From Ardenticatenaceae bacterium (GTDB lineage: Bacteria; Chloroflexota; Anaerolineae; Promineifilales; Promineifilaceae), in assembly GCA_020634435.1 (NCBI GenBank), contig JACKBS010000006.1, forward strand, positions 682,001-746,000: 64,000 nt of DNA, in the 5' to 3' direction. The notes beneath the pieces were generated by a model. That model made no database searches, was not told the DNA's origin, and saw only the letters and a list, made by a program, of their open reading frames with translations. Positions 1-7,360 of this stretch are shown one piece after another; position 1 is the stretch's first letter; every line of letters begins with the position of its first letter. Made by a program: the position numbers and the translations under genes.

Positions 1-404
1 ATAAAGGCAATTGCTACACCGTACAAAATAAGCAAGGCAAACCCGATAAGGATTGCCCCAAATGAACCATCCCCGATGGCGTGAACCACACGAGGCAACC
101 CAATGAATATGAAGCTGCCAACAGTGCCGCCAAGCAACAAATAAGGGGTTCGTCGCAGCCCTAAAATTGGGTGCCGGTCAGCAAATCGGCCAGAAATAAC
201 TTGAAACGGGGACAAAAAATAGTGCATAGAGAGCATTGCAGTAATTAAAATGGCCGCAATGCCAAGTTCAACAATGGCAATTCGATTGAAATCAATTGTC
301 AGAAGAGCAAACATCCAACCTACCCCCAACTTTGGCAGCGCCAAACGCAGGGTTTTTACAGCACTTTTCAGAAAACCAAGGAATTTTTTCCCAAGGTGAT
401 GCAT
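1..404 (-). CDS. PucC-like pigment/light-harvesting MFS transporter, N-terminal part (C-terminus outside window)
   Basis: The minus-strand frame is open from the ATG at 404 to the window edge, giving 134 residues. The first 20 residues are basic (LGKKFLGFLKSAVKTLRLAL). Transmembrane stretches follow, with the segment NRIAIVELGIAAILITAML and then HYFLSPFQVISGRFADRHP. These match the BCD/PucC branch of the major facilitator superfamily, in which the loop after helix 2 reads SP-x-R/Q-x(4)-G/YRSD. Members help assemble light-harvesting complexes or move bacteriochlorophyll. A strong Shine-Dalgarno (AGGAGAG) lies 6 nt before the ATG. It is the second such gene in the window (compare 17175-18617, with VSPVRAVIGYRSD at the same place). 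It lies downstream of the CarH-like regulator on the same strand, so the two may be co-regulated. Family call is fairly sure; substrate is unknown. Confidence 0.75.
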   Translation of the reverse strand, partial: MHHLGKKFLGFLKSAVKTLRLALPKLGVGWMFALLTIDFNRIAIVELGIAAILITAMLSMHYFLSPFQVISGRFADRHPILGLRRTPYLLLGGTVGSFIFIGLPRVVHAIGDGSFGAILIGFALLILYGVAIAF

Positions 405-560
405 AAGACACTCTCCTATCTGTTTCTTCTTCCTTAACAAGCCTAAACAAAAAATGAGAATGACATTATAGCTAAATGTTTAATGTTGACAAAACATAAC
501 AAATACTTAACTAAATAGTGATTTTACCTGTATTTAGAGAGGTTTTGGACTGGTTGGTAG

Positions 561-598
561 CAAAAAATCTCCCCAAAAACTCAATTATTGAGCTTGGG
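561..598 (-). terminator. Hairpin with T tract downstream of the CarH-like gene
   Basis: Read on the minus strand, CCCAA (598-594) and CTCAA (592-588) pair with TTGAG (584-580) and TTGGG (576-572). A run of T follows (566-561). This looks like an intrinsic terminator between the regulator and the PucC-like gene, or a leader attenuator for the latter. The rest of 405-641 is AT-rich with no gene seen. Confidence 0.4.
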
Positions 599-641
599 AA
601 AAGTTAGTTTTTGAGGCTTAAATCTAAAAAGTGAAGAAAAG

Positions 642-1967
642 TTAAGCGGAATACTGGCTAAAAGTTGACTCAAGGCCGCTTAGCCAATCAGTTATGATCT
701 GCCCGTCAGAATTGAGCCGTTTTGTGGCGGATTGGTGATAGGCGGCCACATATTTACGCTGCATCTCCGACGATATGCCATAGTTTTTCATCAGCTGCTG
801 GGCCAACTTAAACCCAGGACTAACCAGTGCAATGTTGCCCAGGCTTAGAGCCGCTAAAATATCTCTCTTAAATCGGCTATTTGTGTCTTCCAGATATACA
901 AAAGGAATGTTTTCTTTGTCTAGTTTCTGTCGGACATCAAAATCAATTAGGTATTGTGTTGAGTCAAAATGCTTTCGGGCTGCTTCGTAATGGGGGGGTA
1001 GCGGCTTGGCCCTTTGCATGGGCGGGTCAAAAGTCATGATTTTGTTGATAACTTGGATTGCCCCTTCCACAGTTTCCCCTAAAAAGTGACCAGTGATGTG
1101 GTAGCGCAGAGAAGGAATGAGGTTAAAGATAGAGCCACCAAATGCAGAGGGAACTTCGAGTTCAGCCAATAGTTCAGTGGCTTGCGCAAGGGAAGCGGCC
1201 GTTTCTAATCTTTGTGCCGCTAAAACAACAAGGTCTGGTTTAATATAGTTAACGGTAGATTCCAGCTGTGATGTTGGCACGTTAGCACCCAGGTGCACTA
1301 CATTCCAGCCCTGATAACGCAACAGCAAAGAAAGTAACAGAAGGCTAAAAGTATGTTCTTCTTGCGGTGGGCAGGCTAACAATACACGGCCTAATCTGGT
1401 GGGATTGGGCGCTGCGGCCAGCAAAGCATAAAGACGCTTTAAAGTTTTTTCAGAGGTAAAGTGTTCTTGTTGGACCGTTGCCTCGTTTTGGAACCACAGG
1501 TCACCAATTTCGGCCAACCCCCTCTGGAGAATTTCCAGGCAGACCATTTTGATGGGATAAATGGCAAATGCTTGCGTTAGAAACTTTTCCGTAGCTGCTT
1601 CATCAAATTTTAGGCAGTTTCTTATCCACGCCTGTCGCAAATCACCTAGTGTGTCACCATTTTCAAAGACAAGGTTCAAGTCATCCTGTTGAAACGTTGC
1701 ATAATCAAGAGGATCGCCACCTTTTTCTTCAATGTTGCCCCAAAGCTCAGCGGCACGTCGAATGGTCATGCCCTCATCGAGGCGTGCCATTAACCATTTC
1801 ACAATGCTTATATCATGCTGTGTATAAATGCGATGTTTGCCTTTACTGCGAACTGGTCTAGGCAAGCCGTATTTCTTTTCCCATGCACGGATCGTATGAG
1901 CTTTTATACCCGTCTCAGAAAGTACAGCTTTAAGATTATATGTAGGTGTTTTTTGTGGAAGGGCCAT
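642..1967 (-). CDS. MerR-family regulator with CarH-type B12-binding photoreceptor module
   Basis: A 441-residue protein if started at the ATG at 1967 (a TTG at 1997 would add 10 residues). Residues about 8-75 are a MerR-type winged helix (HTIRAWEKKYGLPRP, then RIYTQHDISIVKWL). Residues about 110-310 are a four-helix cobalamin-binding cap plus B12-binding Rossmann fold. The cap has W158, V165, E168 and H169 in the W-x9-EH arrangement that marks adenosylcobalamin light sensors of the CarH family. PPQEEH (E203, H205) supplies the lower axial histidine in an ExH motif, although the usual following glycine is Ser. A C-terminal part of about 130 residues is unassigned. CarH proteins bind DNA in the dark and release it when light breaks the Co-C bond. 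Position, divergent from puf, suggests light control of photosynthesis genes (inference). Confidence 0.75.
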   Translation of the reverse strand: MALPQKTPTYNLKAVLSETGIKAHTIRAWEKKYGLPRPVRSKGKHRIYTQHDISIVKWLMARLDEGMTIRRAAELWGNIEEKGGDPLDYATFQQDDLNLVFENGDTLGDLRQAWIRNCLKFDEAATEKFLTQAFAIYPIKMVCLEILQRGLAEIGDLWFQNEATVQQEHFTSEKTLKRLYALLAAAPNPTRLGRVLLACPPQEEHTFSLLLLSLLLRYQGWNVVHLGANVPTSQLESTVNYIKPDLVVLAAQRLETAASLAQATELLAELEVPSAFGGSIFNLIPSLRYHITGHFLGETVEGAIQVINKIMTFDPPMQRAKPLPPHYEAARKHFDSTQYLIDFDVRQKLDKENIPFVYLEDTNSRFKRDILAALSLGNIALVSPGFKLAQQLMKNYGISSEMQRKYVAAYHQSATKRLNSDGQIITDWLSGLESTFSQYSA

Positions 1968-2460
1968 TTTATGAGACCGCCATTGTTTGCCTTGCAAAAA
2001 TTAATAAATTCGACAAGCCTAGTCTTAAAAAGTCACTGAAAATGCAGCAAATCCCCATATTCAGAACGGATAATTCTAGCAGAAAAACATAAGTTTTCAC
2101 TGCTAATTTATGAGGGAAATATATATAGGTAGAGCCTTTTTGCTCTATTGAGCCTTGCTCAAATGCTATTGACAACCTTTTTTTTGATGTTAGAATATTC
2201 ATATTATATTAAGGTTTTTCTTAGCTTAAACTTATTTTAAATTATTTTGCATAACTTTTTCAAGTGTTTTTCTCAGTTTTTACCGTTTTTTGATAGATTT
2301 TTACGAAATAAAAAGCATATCTGACACATTGTGAGCTTTTTATAAAACGGGGAGAGCGGGAACGAGGAAGCCTTTTACTCTAGCGTATAGACAAGTCCAA
2401 CTTGTTTATTTTATCCAGGTAAGCTTTATTGCATTACAAGTCACATAAGGAGAATTCGGA
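1968..2460. other. Divergent control region between CarH-like gene and puf operon
   Basis: This 493-bp spacer is very AT-rich and holds no gene. It contains the puf promoter (2169-2196), an 8-bp palindrome GAATATTC at 2193-2200 overlapping the -10 box (a possible operator), and a roughly 255-nt puf leader. In the leader, TAAAAAGC (2309-2316) pairs perfectly with GCTTTTTA (2335-2342). The Shine-Dalgarno for pufB (AAGGAG) is at about 2446-2451. Confidence 0.55.
2169..2196 (+). promoter_or_regulatory. Sigma-70-like promoter for puf operon
   Basis: TTGACA at 2169-2174 and TAGAAT at 2191-2196 are separated by 16 bp. It is the best housekeeping-type promoter in the divergent spacer and points at pufB. 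Initiation near 2203 would give a leader of about 258 nt. Not shown experimentally. Confidence 0.55.
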
Positions 2461-2640
2461 ATGGCCAATAAAGATGCAAACCCTTACAACAATGATCAGG
2501 TTCCTGACAAATGGAAGAACCTTTTCACCAATGATGAGTGGTATATGCATGACATCGTGGTAAAGGCTACCTACGGGTTTTTAGCCATTGCCATCGTTGC
2601 GCATATCCTGGTTTATCTTTGGAAACCGTGGTTGCAGTAA
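2461..2640 (+). CDS. pufB: Light-harvesting complex beta subunit
   Basis: A 59-residue protein, one transmembrane helix, preceded by AAGGAG. The polar N-terminal arm is followed by EWYMHDIVVKATYGFLAI and then VAHILVYLWKPWL. The His in AHILVYLWKPW is the conserved ligand of the long-wavelength bacteriochlorophyll; the upstream His in YMHD sits where B800-type ligands lie in Roseiflexus LH. The W-K-P-W end is the typical beta-chain signature. First gene of the puf operon, 74 nt before pufA. It works in the cytoplasmic membrane as one half of the alpha/beta ring around the reaction centre. Confidence 0.93.
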   Translation: MANKDANPYNNDQVPDKWKNLFTNDEWYMHDIVVKATYGFLAIAIVAHILVYLWKPWLQ

Positions 2641-2714
2641 GCTCATAGTTACAATTGCAGAATAACAAATCCCCTTTGTTTGCACGCCAAAACAGAAAAT
2701 AGGAGAGGTTTCTA

Positions 2715-2864
2715 ATGGCAGAACAACACAATGAACGTCCAGAACGTCCAGTTGAATTCCGTACAGTATTGTTTCTGTACATCTTGCTCGGTGCAGCAGT
2801 TGCTTTGTTGATCCATTTCATTTTGCTGAGCACGCCGACCTTTAACTGGCTGGCCGGAGCTTAA
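2715..2864 (+). CDS. pufA: Light-harvesting complex alpha subunit
   Basis: A 49-residue protein with one transmembrane helix (VLFLYILLGAAVALLIHFIL) and a strong Shine-Dalgarno (AGGAGAGG at 2701-2708). The His in LLIHFILL is the expected bacteriochlorophyll ligand, followed by the short periplasmic tail with an aromatic (TPTFNW). It pairs with PufB in the LH ring. The order beta then alpha is the usual one in puf operons. The 450-nt spacer that follows is full of hairpins, which would allow more LH than reaction-centre mRNA. Confidence 0.92.
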   Translation: MAEQHNERPERPVEFRTVLFLYILLGAAVALLIHFILLSTPTFNWLAGA

Positions 2865-2937
2865 TCTTTAGTTTCCGCTTAGCCCAGTTCGGTGGTAGGT
2901 AGAATTTTTGCATCCACCTTTTTAAAACAATAAACGA

Positions 2938-3013
2938 AAAATTGTGAGGCCGTGAGGTTTATCTTCACCGGGGGTTTGGTAATGGTAAGACCTGATGGCC
3001 TTTCTACAATTTT
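2938..3013 (+). ncRNA. Structured multibranch RNA element in the pufA-pufLM spacer
   Basis: AAAATTGT (2938-2945) pairs perfectly with ACAATTTT (3006-3013). GAGGCC (2946-2951) pairs with GGCCTT (2997-3002), one wobble, leaving a 3-nt bulge (3003-3005). Within this closing stem are two smaller hairpins: GTGA/TCAC (2952-2955 with 2964-2967) and GGTTT/AGACC (with one wobble, about 2973-2977 with 2988-2992). The result is a three-way-junction shape. It could be an mRNA stabiliser or processing element, or a ligand- or B12-sensing leader; function is unknown. Confidence 0.5.
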
Positions 3014-3162
3014 CCTGGGGTCGCTTAAGCAATTCCAGGTTTGATTAGTGTTACCTGCGGCACATTCATATGATGGATGTGTGTTCCTTCCAATGAGTCG
3101 TTTTAGCTTTGACTAAACGAATCTAATGTTGCCAACAATTTGAGAACGCATTTGTTTTCTCA
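3014..3162 (+). promoter_or_regulatory. Series of hairpins in the pufLM leader
   Basis: Four more hairpins follow the multibranch element. CCTGG/CCAGG (3014-3018, 3035-3039). CACATTCAT/ATGGATGTG (3061-3069, 3073-3081, one T-G wobble, triloop). TCGTTTTAG/CTAAACGA (3098-3106, 3113-3120, one bulged T). TGAGAA/TTCTCA (3141-3146, 3157-3162). Taken together the 449-nt pufA-pufLM spacer (2865-3313) has no gene but is densely folded, as expected for segmental mRNA stability or 5'-UTR control. Confidence 0.5.
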
Positions 3163-3313
3163 GAGTAGCTTTGGGAAGAGTGGCACAGGATTATGGTTCG
3201 AAGGACTCATCATTTGTTTCCCCTGACATAAGCGCCATCCTCAATCAACGGCGCAGGTGGTTGCCTATGCCAGTGAAATACACATTTGGTCTACTAGTAA
3301 GGAGAGGCGGCCT

Positions 3314-5203
3314 GTGGTTACAGAGATAGTTACCCCTTCAGTAATTCATGAGAAACCAAATGTCGAAGGTGAGCGGCCAGCTGTTGAGAGAATAAGGGAA
3401 GGGGAGAACATTCCTTTTTCTGAGGTCGAAAAGCAGTATAAGAAGCCGGGAGGTACAATTCTTCACGCGGTTTTTGGAGCCGATCCCTTTGATTTTTGGG
3501 TTGGACGATTTTATGTCGGTACATTTGGCGCCATATCCCTGTTTGGGATTTTTATGGGCGTGGCTAGTTATCTTTATCAGGCGTGGGTTGTGGAGGGGGC
3601 TTACAATCTTTTAAGAGCTCGAATTGATCCACCGCCCATCAGCAATGGGCTACGTTTTGCAACGCCAGGAGAGCCTGGTTTCTTTTGGCAGCTGACTGTG
3701 ATTTTTGCCACAATTGCCTTTTTGGGGTGGTTGATGCGGCAAGTTGACATTTCACGTAAGCTGGGTATGAGCTACGAAATCCCGATTGGTTATGGGGCTG
3801 TGGTTTCCTCGTGGATTACGTTGCAGTGGTTACGGCCGATTGCTATGGGAGCTTGGGGCAATGGCTTCCCGCTTGGTATTACGCACCATTTAGACTGGGT
3901 TTCCAATATTGGTTACCAGTATTACAACTTCTTTTTTAATCCCTTCCACGCCATTGGTATTTCATTATTGTTTACCTCTACGTTGATTTTGGCGATGCAT
4001 GGTTCTGCCATTTTGAGCGCTGTAAATCGGCCGTACGTTACAGAAAGAAATGTTGATGGTTTTTGGCGCAATCTGTTGGGATACAGCATTGGTGAAGTTG
4101 GTATTCATCGTCTAGGCTTTTGGCTGGCGATTTCGGCCGTATTATTTGCCAATCTTTGTATCTACCTGTCCGGTACTTTGGTCTTTAACTGGTCCAAATT
4201 CTGGGTATTTTTTGACAACATGCCGTTTTGGGAAGGAGCCGCTGCTGGTACCCTGCTGATTGGCGGGGGTGCCATGGCCAGCGTAGTGTGGCGTGGTCGC
4301 ACTCAGCGTCCCGTGGATATGGATGAAGTTGAATACGGCGGTCGTGGTATTGATGGTACGGCTCTGCGGAAGACCTACCAGGTGAAGTTCTTGGACCGGC
4401 TCTTTGGTGTTGGCCAGGTTGGCCCGATTTATCTGGGCATCGCTGGTGCAGTTGCCGTTGTGTTCGGTTTCTTTGCCGTGTTCATCATCCTGGAAGATTT
4501 CCTTAACCAGGTTGGTTACAACCCCATCTTGTTCTTGCGTGAATTCTTTGTTTTGTCGGTGAATCCACCAGCCATGAGCTATGGCTTGGGCCTTGCTCCC
4601 TGGCGTGAAGGTGGTGCGTGGGTATTGGCTACCTTCCTGATAAACATTTGTTTGGTTGCCTGGTGGTTGCGTGTATACGGCCGTGCGAAAGCAGCTGGTT
4701 TACGTCCTACACTCGCTTACGCATTCGCCGCTGCGCTGTTCCTTTATTTCATCATTTACCTGATCCGCCCTGTTATCATTGGCAACTGGGCACAGGCTCC
4801 TGGACAAGGGTTTAAAGCGATACTCGACTGGACAAATAACGTTAGCATCCAGTTTGGCAACTTCTATTACAACCCCTTCCATATGATCTCCATCTTCTTC
4901 TTGCTGGGTTCTACTGTGTTGTTAGCCATGCATGGCGCAACCATCGTGGCAACCTCCAAATACGGCTCACATCGTGAAATCGAAGAAATGATGGCTGAGG
5001 GATCAGGTACACATCGGGCACAGCTGTTCTGGCGCTGGACTATGGGTTTCAACGTAAACTCAAAAACAATTCATGACTGGTGCTGGTGGTTTGCCATTAT
5101 GACCGTTATTGCTGGTGGAATTGGTTTACTACTGTCTGGTACGGTCATTACTGATTGGTATGCTTGGGCACAAAGCATCGGCATCACCGCCCCATTGCCC
5201 TAG
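3314..5203 (+). CDS. pufLM: Photosynthetic reaction centre, fused L and M subunits
   Basis: A 629-residue protein from the GTG at 3314, chosen because AAGGAGAGG lies 6 nt upstream; an in-frame GTG at 3257 has no such site. The L half (to about 315) has the special-pair and accessory His (H192 in HHLDWVSN, H212 in NPFH) and an iron-ligand His (AMHGSAILS). The M half has YNPFH (H523) and AMHGATIVA plus the ending GGIGLLLSGTVITDWYAW. At the M-subunit accessory-pigment position, 20 residues before H523, the usual His is Ile (I503). Loss of that ligand fits the three-bacteriopheophytin centres of Chloroflexota. Fusion of L and M is known from Roseiflexus castenholzii. No puhA (H subunit) was seen. 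Confidence 0.95.
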   Translation: MVTEIVTPSVIHEKPNVEGERPAVERIREGENIPFSEVEKQYKKPGGTILHAVFGADPFDFWVGRFYVGTFGAISLFGIFMGVASYLYQAWVVEGAYNLLRARIDPPPISNGLRFATPGEPGFFWQLTVIFATIAFLGWLMRQVDISRKLGMSYEIPIGYGAVVSSWITLQWLRPIAMGAWGNGFPLGITHHLDWVSNIGYQYYNFFFNPFHAIGISLLFTSTLILAMHGSAILSAVNRPYVTERNVDGFWRNLLGYSIGEVGIHRLGFWLAISAVLFANLCIYLSGTLVFNWSKFWVFFDNMPFWEGAAAGTLLIGGGAMASVVWRGRTQRPVDMDEVEYGGRGIDGTALRKTYQVKFLDRLFGVGQVGPIYLGIAGAVAVVFGFFAVFIILEDFLNQVGYNPILFLREFFVLSVNPPAMSYGLGLAPWREGGAWVLATFLINICLVAWWLRVYGRAKAAGLRPTLAYAFAAALFLYFIIYLIRPVIIGNWAQAPGQGFKAILDWTNNVSIQFGNFYYNPFHMISIFFLLGSTVLLAMHGATIVATSKYGSHREIEEMMAEGSGTHRAQLFWRWTMGFNVNSKTIHDWCWWFAIMTVIAGGIGLLLSGTVITDWYAWAQSIGITAPLP

Positions 5204-5204
5204 C

Positions 5205-5291
5205 GACAACACATTTACTGGCCGCGCCACCTTTTTCCTAACAAATTAACAAAGGTGCGGCTGGTACATTTCCAATAAAAATGTTGTTGTC
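5205..5291 (+). promoter_or_regulatory. Long nested hairpin between pufLM and pufC
   Basis: The outer arms GACAACACATT (5205-5215) and AATGTTGTTGTC (5280-5291) pair with one bulge. Inside, GCCGCGCCACCTTT (5221-5234) pairs with AAAGGTGCGGC (5251-5261), allowing a small bulge. There is no T tract after it, so an mRNA-stability or processing element is more likely than a terminator. Confidence 0.5.
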
Positions 5292-5329
5292 ACAAGAAGT
5301 TACCAATTCAGGTAAAAGAGGAGATAAAC

Positions 5330-6280
5330 ATGCGTCGCGGTTTCAAGAATCCATACGGCCCTAACCTAGGGTTTTGGGCCGTCTTCTTACTCGTAACAGT
5401 TTTACTCTTGAGCGGTGCTTTGTGGGTACTCAGCTTTGTACGGGGAACTGTAGTCTCTGCGGCAGAGGATGAAGTCATTCTCAACCAAGCCTACATCAAT
5501 TACTCTACAGCGGGTGACTACGTGTCGGCAGAGTCAAATGCGGCAATTCAAGCCTACATAGCAGAATTCCCTCAGCCCCAAAACGCTCAAATATTGACAG
5601 GAATGACCACCTCCGAGATTTGGAGCTTCATGACTGCCTATGTTGCTGGTGGTCTACAGGTAGACTGTACCTACTGTCATAACATTAACAACTTTGCTGC
5701 TGACGGGGCAGAGATTGGTGATGACACAGTTGCGGCACGTAAAGACAATGCCCGGCTTCATCTGCAAATGGTCGCCGATCTTAACCAAAATTGGCTGACT
5801 CAGTTGGCTGCCATTGAAGGCAAACAACCGTCAGGTGCGCAAGTCATTTGTGCTACCTGTCATCTGGGTGAACCAATCCCAACGGCCTGGCCGGAAGATC
5901 TGCATGCTTTGCCAGATGACTATCGCCTGCCGCTGGATAATTTGGACGTGTTATTGGTGACGGGGAATCTAGATGTTTCGCTGGATGCTGTGCAGTACAA
6001 CCAGCATACCATGTATCACTTTAGCGAAAGCCTGTCGGTTGGGTGCACCCACTGCCACAACTCGCGCTACTTCCCCAGCTGGGAGCAACCAGCTAAGTAT
6101 TATGCCCTGACGATGTTGCAGATGGCTCAGCACATTCGCGACAATTACCAGGACACAATGAATGGGCAAGAGCCATCTTGCTACCTCTGTCATCGTAATG
6201 AAGTAAGACCGCCAGGTGCGGCACAAGCCGAAGTCTTCTTACCAGAGGTCCTGAGATCAAGTTATTCGCCGGAAGAGTAA
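5330..6280 (+). CDS. pufC: Tetraheme reaction-centre cytochrome c
   Basis: A 316-residue protein with AGAGGAG upstream. One N-terminal membrane helix (about residues 14-37) anchors it, and no lipobox is apparent. Four c-heme motifs are present: CTYCH (about 113), CATCH (174), CTHCH (239) and CYLCH (284), with Met residues upstream of each as candidate axial ligands (SFMTAY, HLQMV, TMYHF, TMLQM). This is the standard PufC plan, with hemes in two pairs. It re-reduces the photo-oxidised special pair on the outer face of the membrane. Third transcription unit segment of the puf operon. Confidence 0.93.
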   Translation: MRRGFKNPYGPNLGFWAVFLLVTVLLLSGALWVLSFVRGTVVSAAEDEVILNQAYINYSTAGDYVSAESNAAIQAYIAEFPQPQNAQILTGMTTSEIWSFMTAYVAGGLQVDCTYCHNINNFAADGAEIGDDTVAARKDNARLHLQMVADLNQNWLTQLAAIEGKQPSGAQVICATCHLGEPIPTAWPEDLHALPDDYRLPLDNLDVLLVTGNLDVSLDAVQYNQHTMYHFSESLSVGCTHCHNSRYFPSWEQPAKYYALTMLQMAQHIRDNYQDTMNGQEPSCYLCHRNEVRPPGAAQAEVFLPEVLRSSYSPEE

Positions 6281-6315
6281 GAATGTAGGCCTGTCATTAA
6301 TGATGGGCCTCATTC
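6281..6315 (+). terminator. Hairpin after pufC
   Basis: GAATG-AGGCC-TCATT (6281-6298) pairs with AATGA-GGCCT-CATTC (6299-6315) with small internal bulges. It sits directly behind the pufC stop and may end or stabilise the puf mRNA; no strong T tract follows. Confidence 0.4.
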
Positions 6316-6415
6316 ACTTTGCTATGGTAGACAATGCCGATTCAGCATTGAACGGCCGATTTCTCCATGAAACGGTCTCTTTATCAATCTGATTTCACTT
6401 TAAAAAAAACAATAT

Positions 6416-7330
6416 ATGACTTCAATAGAAACCTCCAGCCCACCAACTCAGGTAGTACAGCCTTCTGTCTTGCGTCGCTCTCTCGTCCTTATGAAGCCAA
6501 TAACCTGGTTTGGGCCGATGTGGGCGTTTTTATGTGGTGCAGTTGCCAGCGGGGCAACGACCTGGTCACTTGCAGATATAGGCCTCGTCATTTTGGGTAT
6601 CATCATGGCGGGGCCTATCTTGTGTGGCTTTTCCCAGGTCATTAATGATTATTTTGATCGGGATATTGATGCGGTAAATGAGCCGTACCGGTTAGTTCCG
6701 TCTGGACTGGTATCTACAAAGCAAATTTTTATTACTCTCTTCGTTCTGTTGGTTGCTGGCTTGTTTGTCAGCAGCTTTCTGAACTTGCGGGTGATGTCTT
6801 TTGTTATTGCCGGGCAAGTTTTGGCTGTTTTGTACAGTGCGCCACCCGTTCGGGCCAAGCAAAATGGCTGGTTCGGGAACGCAATGGCGGCCATTTCCTA
6901 TGAAGGTCTGGCATGGATGGCCGGTCACGTCGCTTTTGCGCCATTAACTGGGGCAAGTATCCTGATTGCCTTGCTGTATTCTTTGGGTGCTCACGGCATC
7001 ATGAGCATCAATGATTACAAGAGTATTGATGGGGATAAGGACGGTGGTGTTAGCACCATCCCTGTTTTGTATGGACCAAAGGTTGCTTCCTGGTTGATCG
7101 TGATTACCATGGATGTAGCCCAAATCGCGGTTATTGCTGCGTTTTTGTACTGGAATCTTTGGTGGGCCGCCTTAGTCATTGGCCTGATCTTGATGGCTCA
7201 AATACCCATTCAGCGCACGTTCTTGCGTGATCCAATGGCCAACTATCTGAAGTTTAGCGCTATTGGCGTAAGCTTTTATGTCTGGGGTATGATGGCCGCG
7301 GCGATTGGGCTGCGTGCGGTTGGTGGATAA
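6416..7330 (+). CDS. bchG: Bacteriochlorophyll synthase (geranylgeranyl/phytyl transferase)
   Basis: A 304-residue UbiA-family polytopic membrane enzyme that joins bacteriochlorophyllide a to a C20 isoprenyl diphosphate. The first Asp-rich motif is NDYFDRDIDAVNEP (about residue 76) and the second is NDYKSIDGDKDGG (about 198), both as in ChlG/BchG. The chlorophyll-synthase mark KPITWFGPMWAF is at about 24. The ATG at 6416 has a poor Shine-Dalgarno. An out-of-frame ATG at 6367 opens an overlapping frame that is probably not a gene. bchP follows 30 nt later. Confidence 0.93.
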   Translation: MTSIETSSPPTQVVQPSVLRRSLVLMKPITWFGPMWAFLCGAVASGATTWSLADIGLVILGIIMAGPILCGFSQVINDYFDRDIDAVNEPYRLVPSGLVSTKQIFITLFVLLVAGLFVSSFLNLRVMSFVIAGQVLAVLYSAPPVRAKQNGWFGNAMAAISYEGLAWMAGHVAFAPLTGASILIALLYSLGAHGIMSINDYKSIDGDKDGGVSTIPVLYGPKVASWLIVITMDVAQIAVIAAFLYWNLWWAALVIGLILMAQIPIQRTFLRDPMANYLKFSAIGVSFYVWGMMAAAIGLRAVGG

Positions 7331-7360
7331 CTGAAACTTGGTGAAAAGGAAGACCGTTCC

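Noticed and set aside
3257..3313. Upstream GTG at 3257 as start of pufLM
   Set aside because: No Shine-Dalgarno; AAGGAGAGG before the GTG at 3314 fits far better, and the extra residues do not look like an L-subunit start.
6367..6645. 92-codon frame overlapping the bchG start
   Set aside because: Out of frame with bchG and without a Shine-Dalgarno or recognisable protein features. Could be a short leader but nothing supports it.
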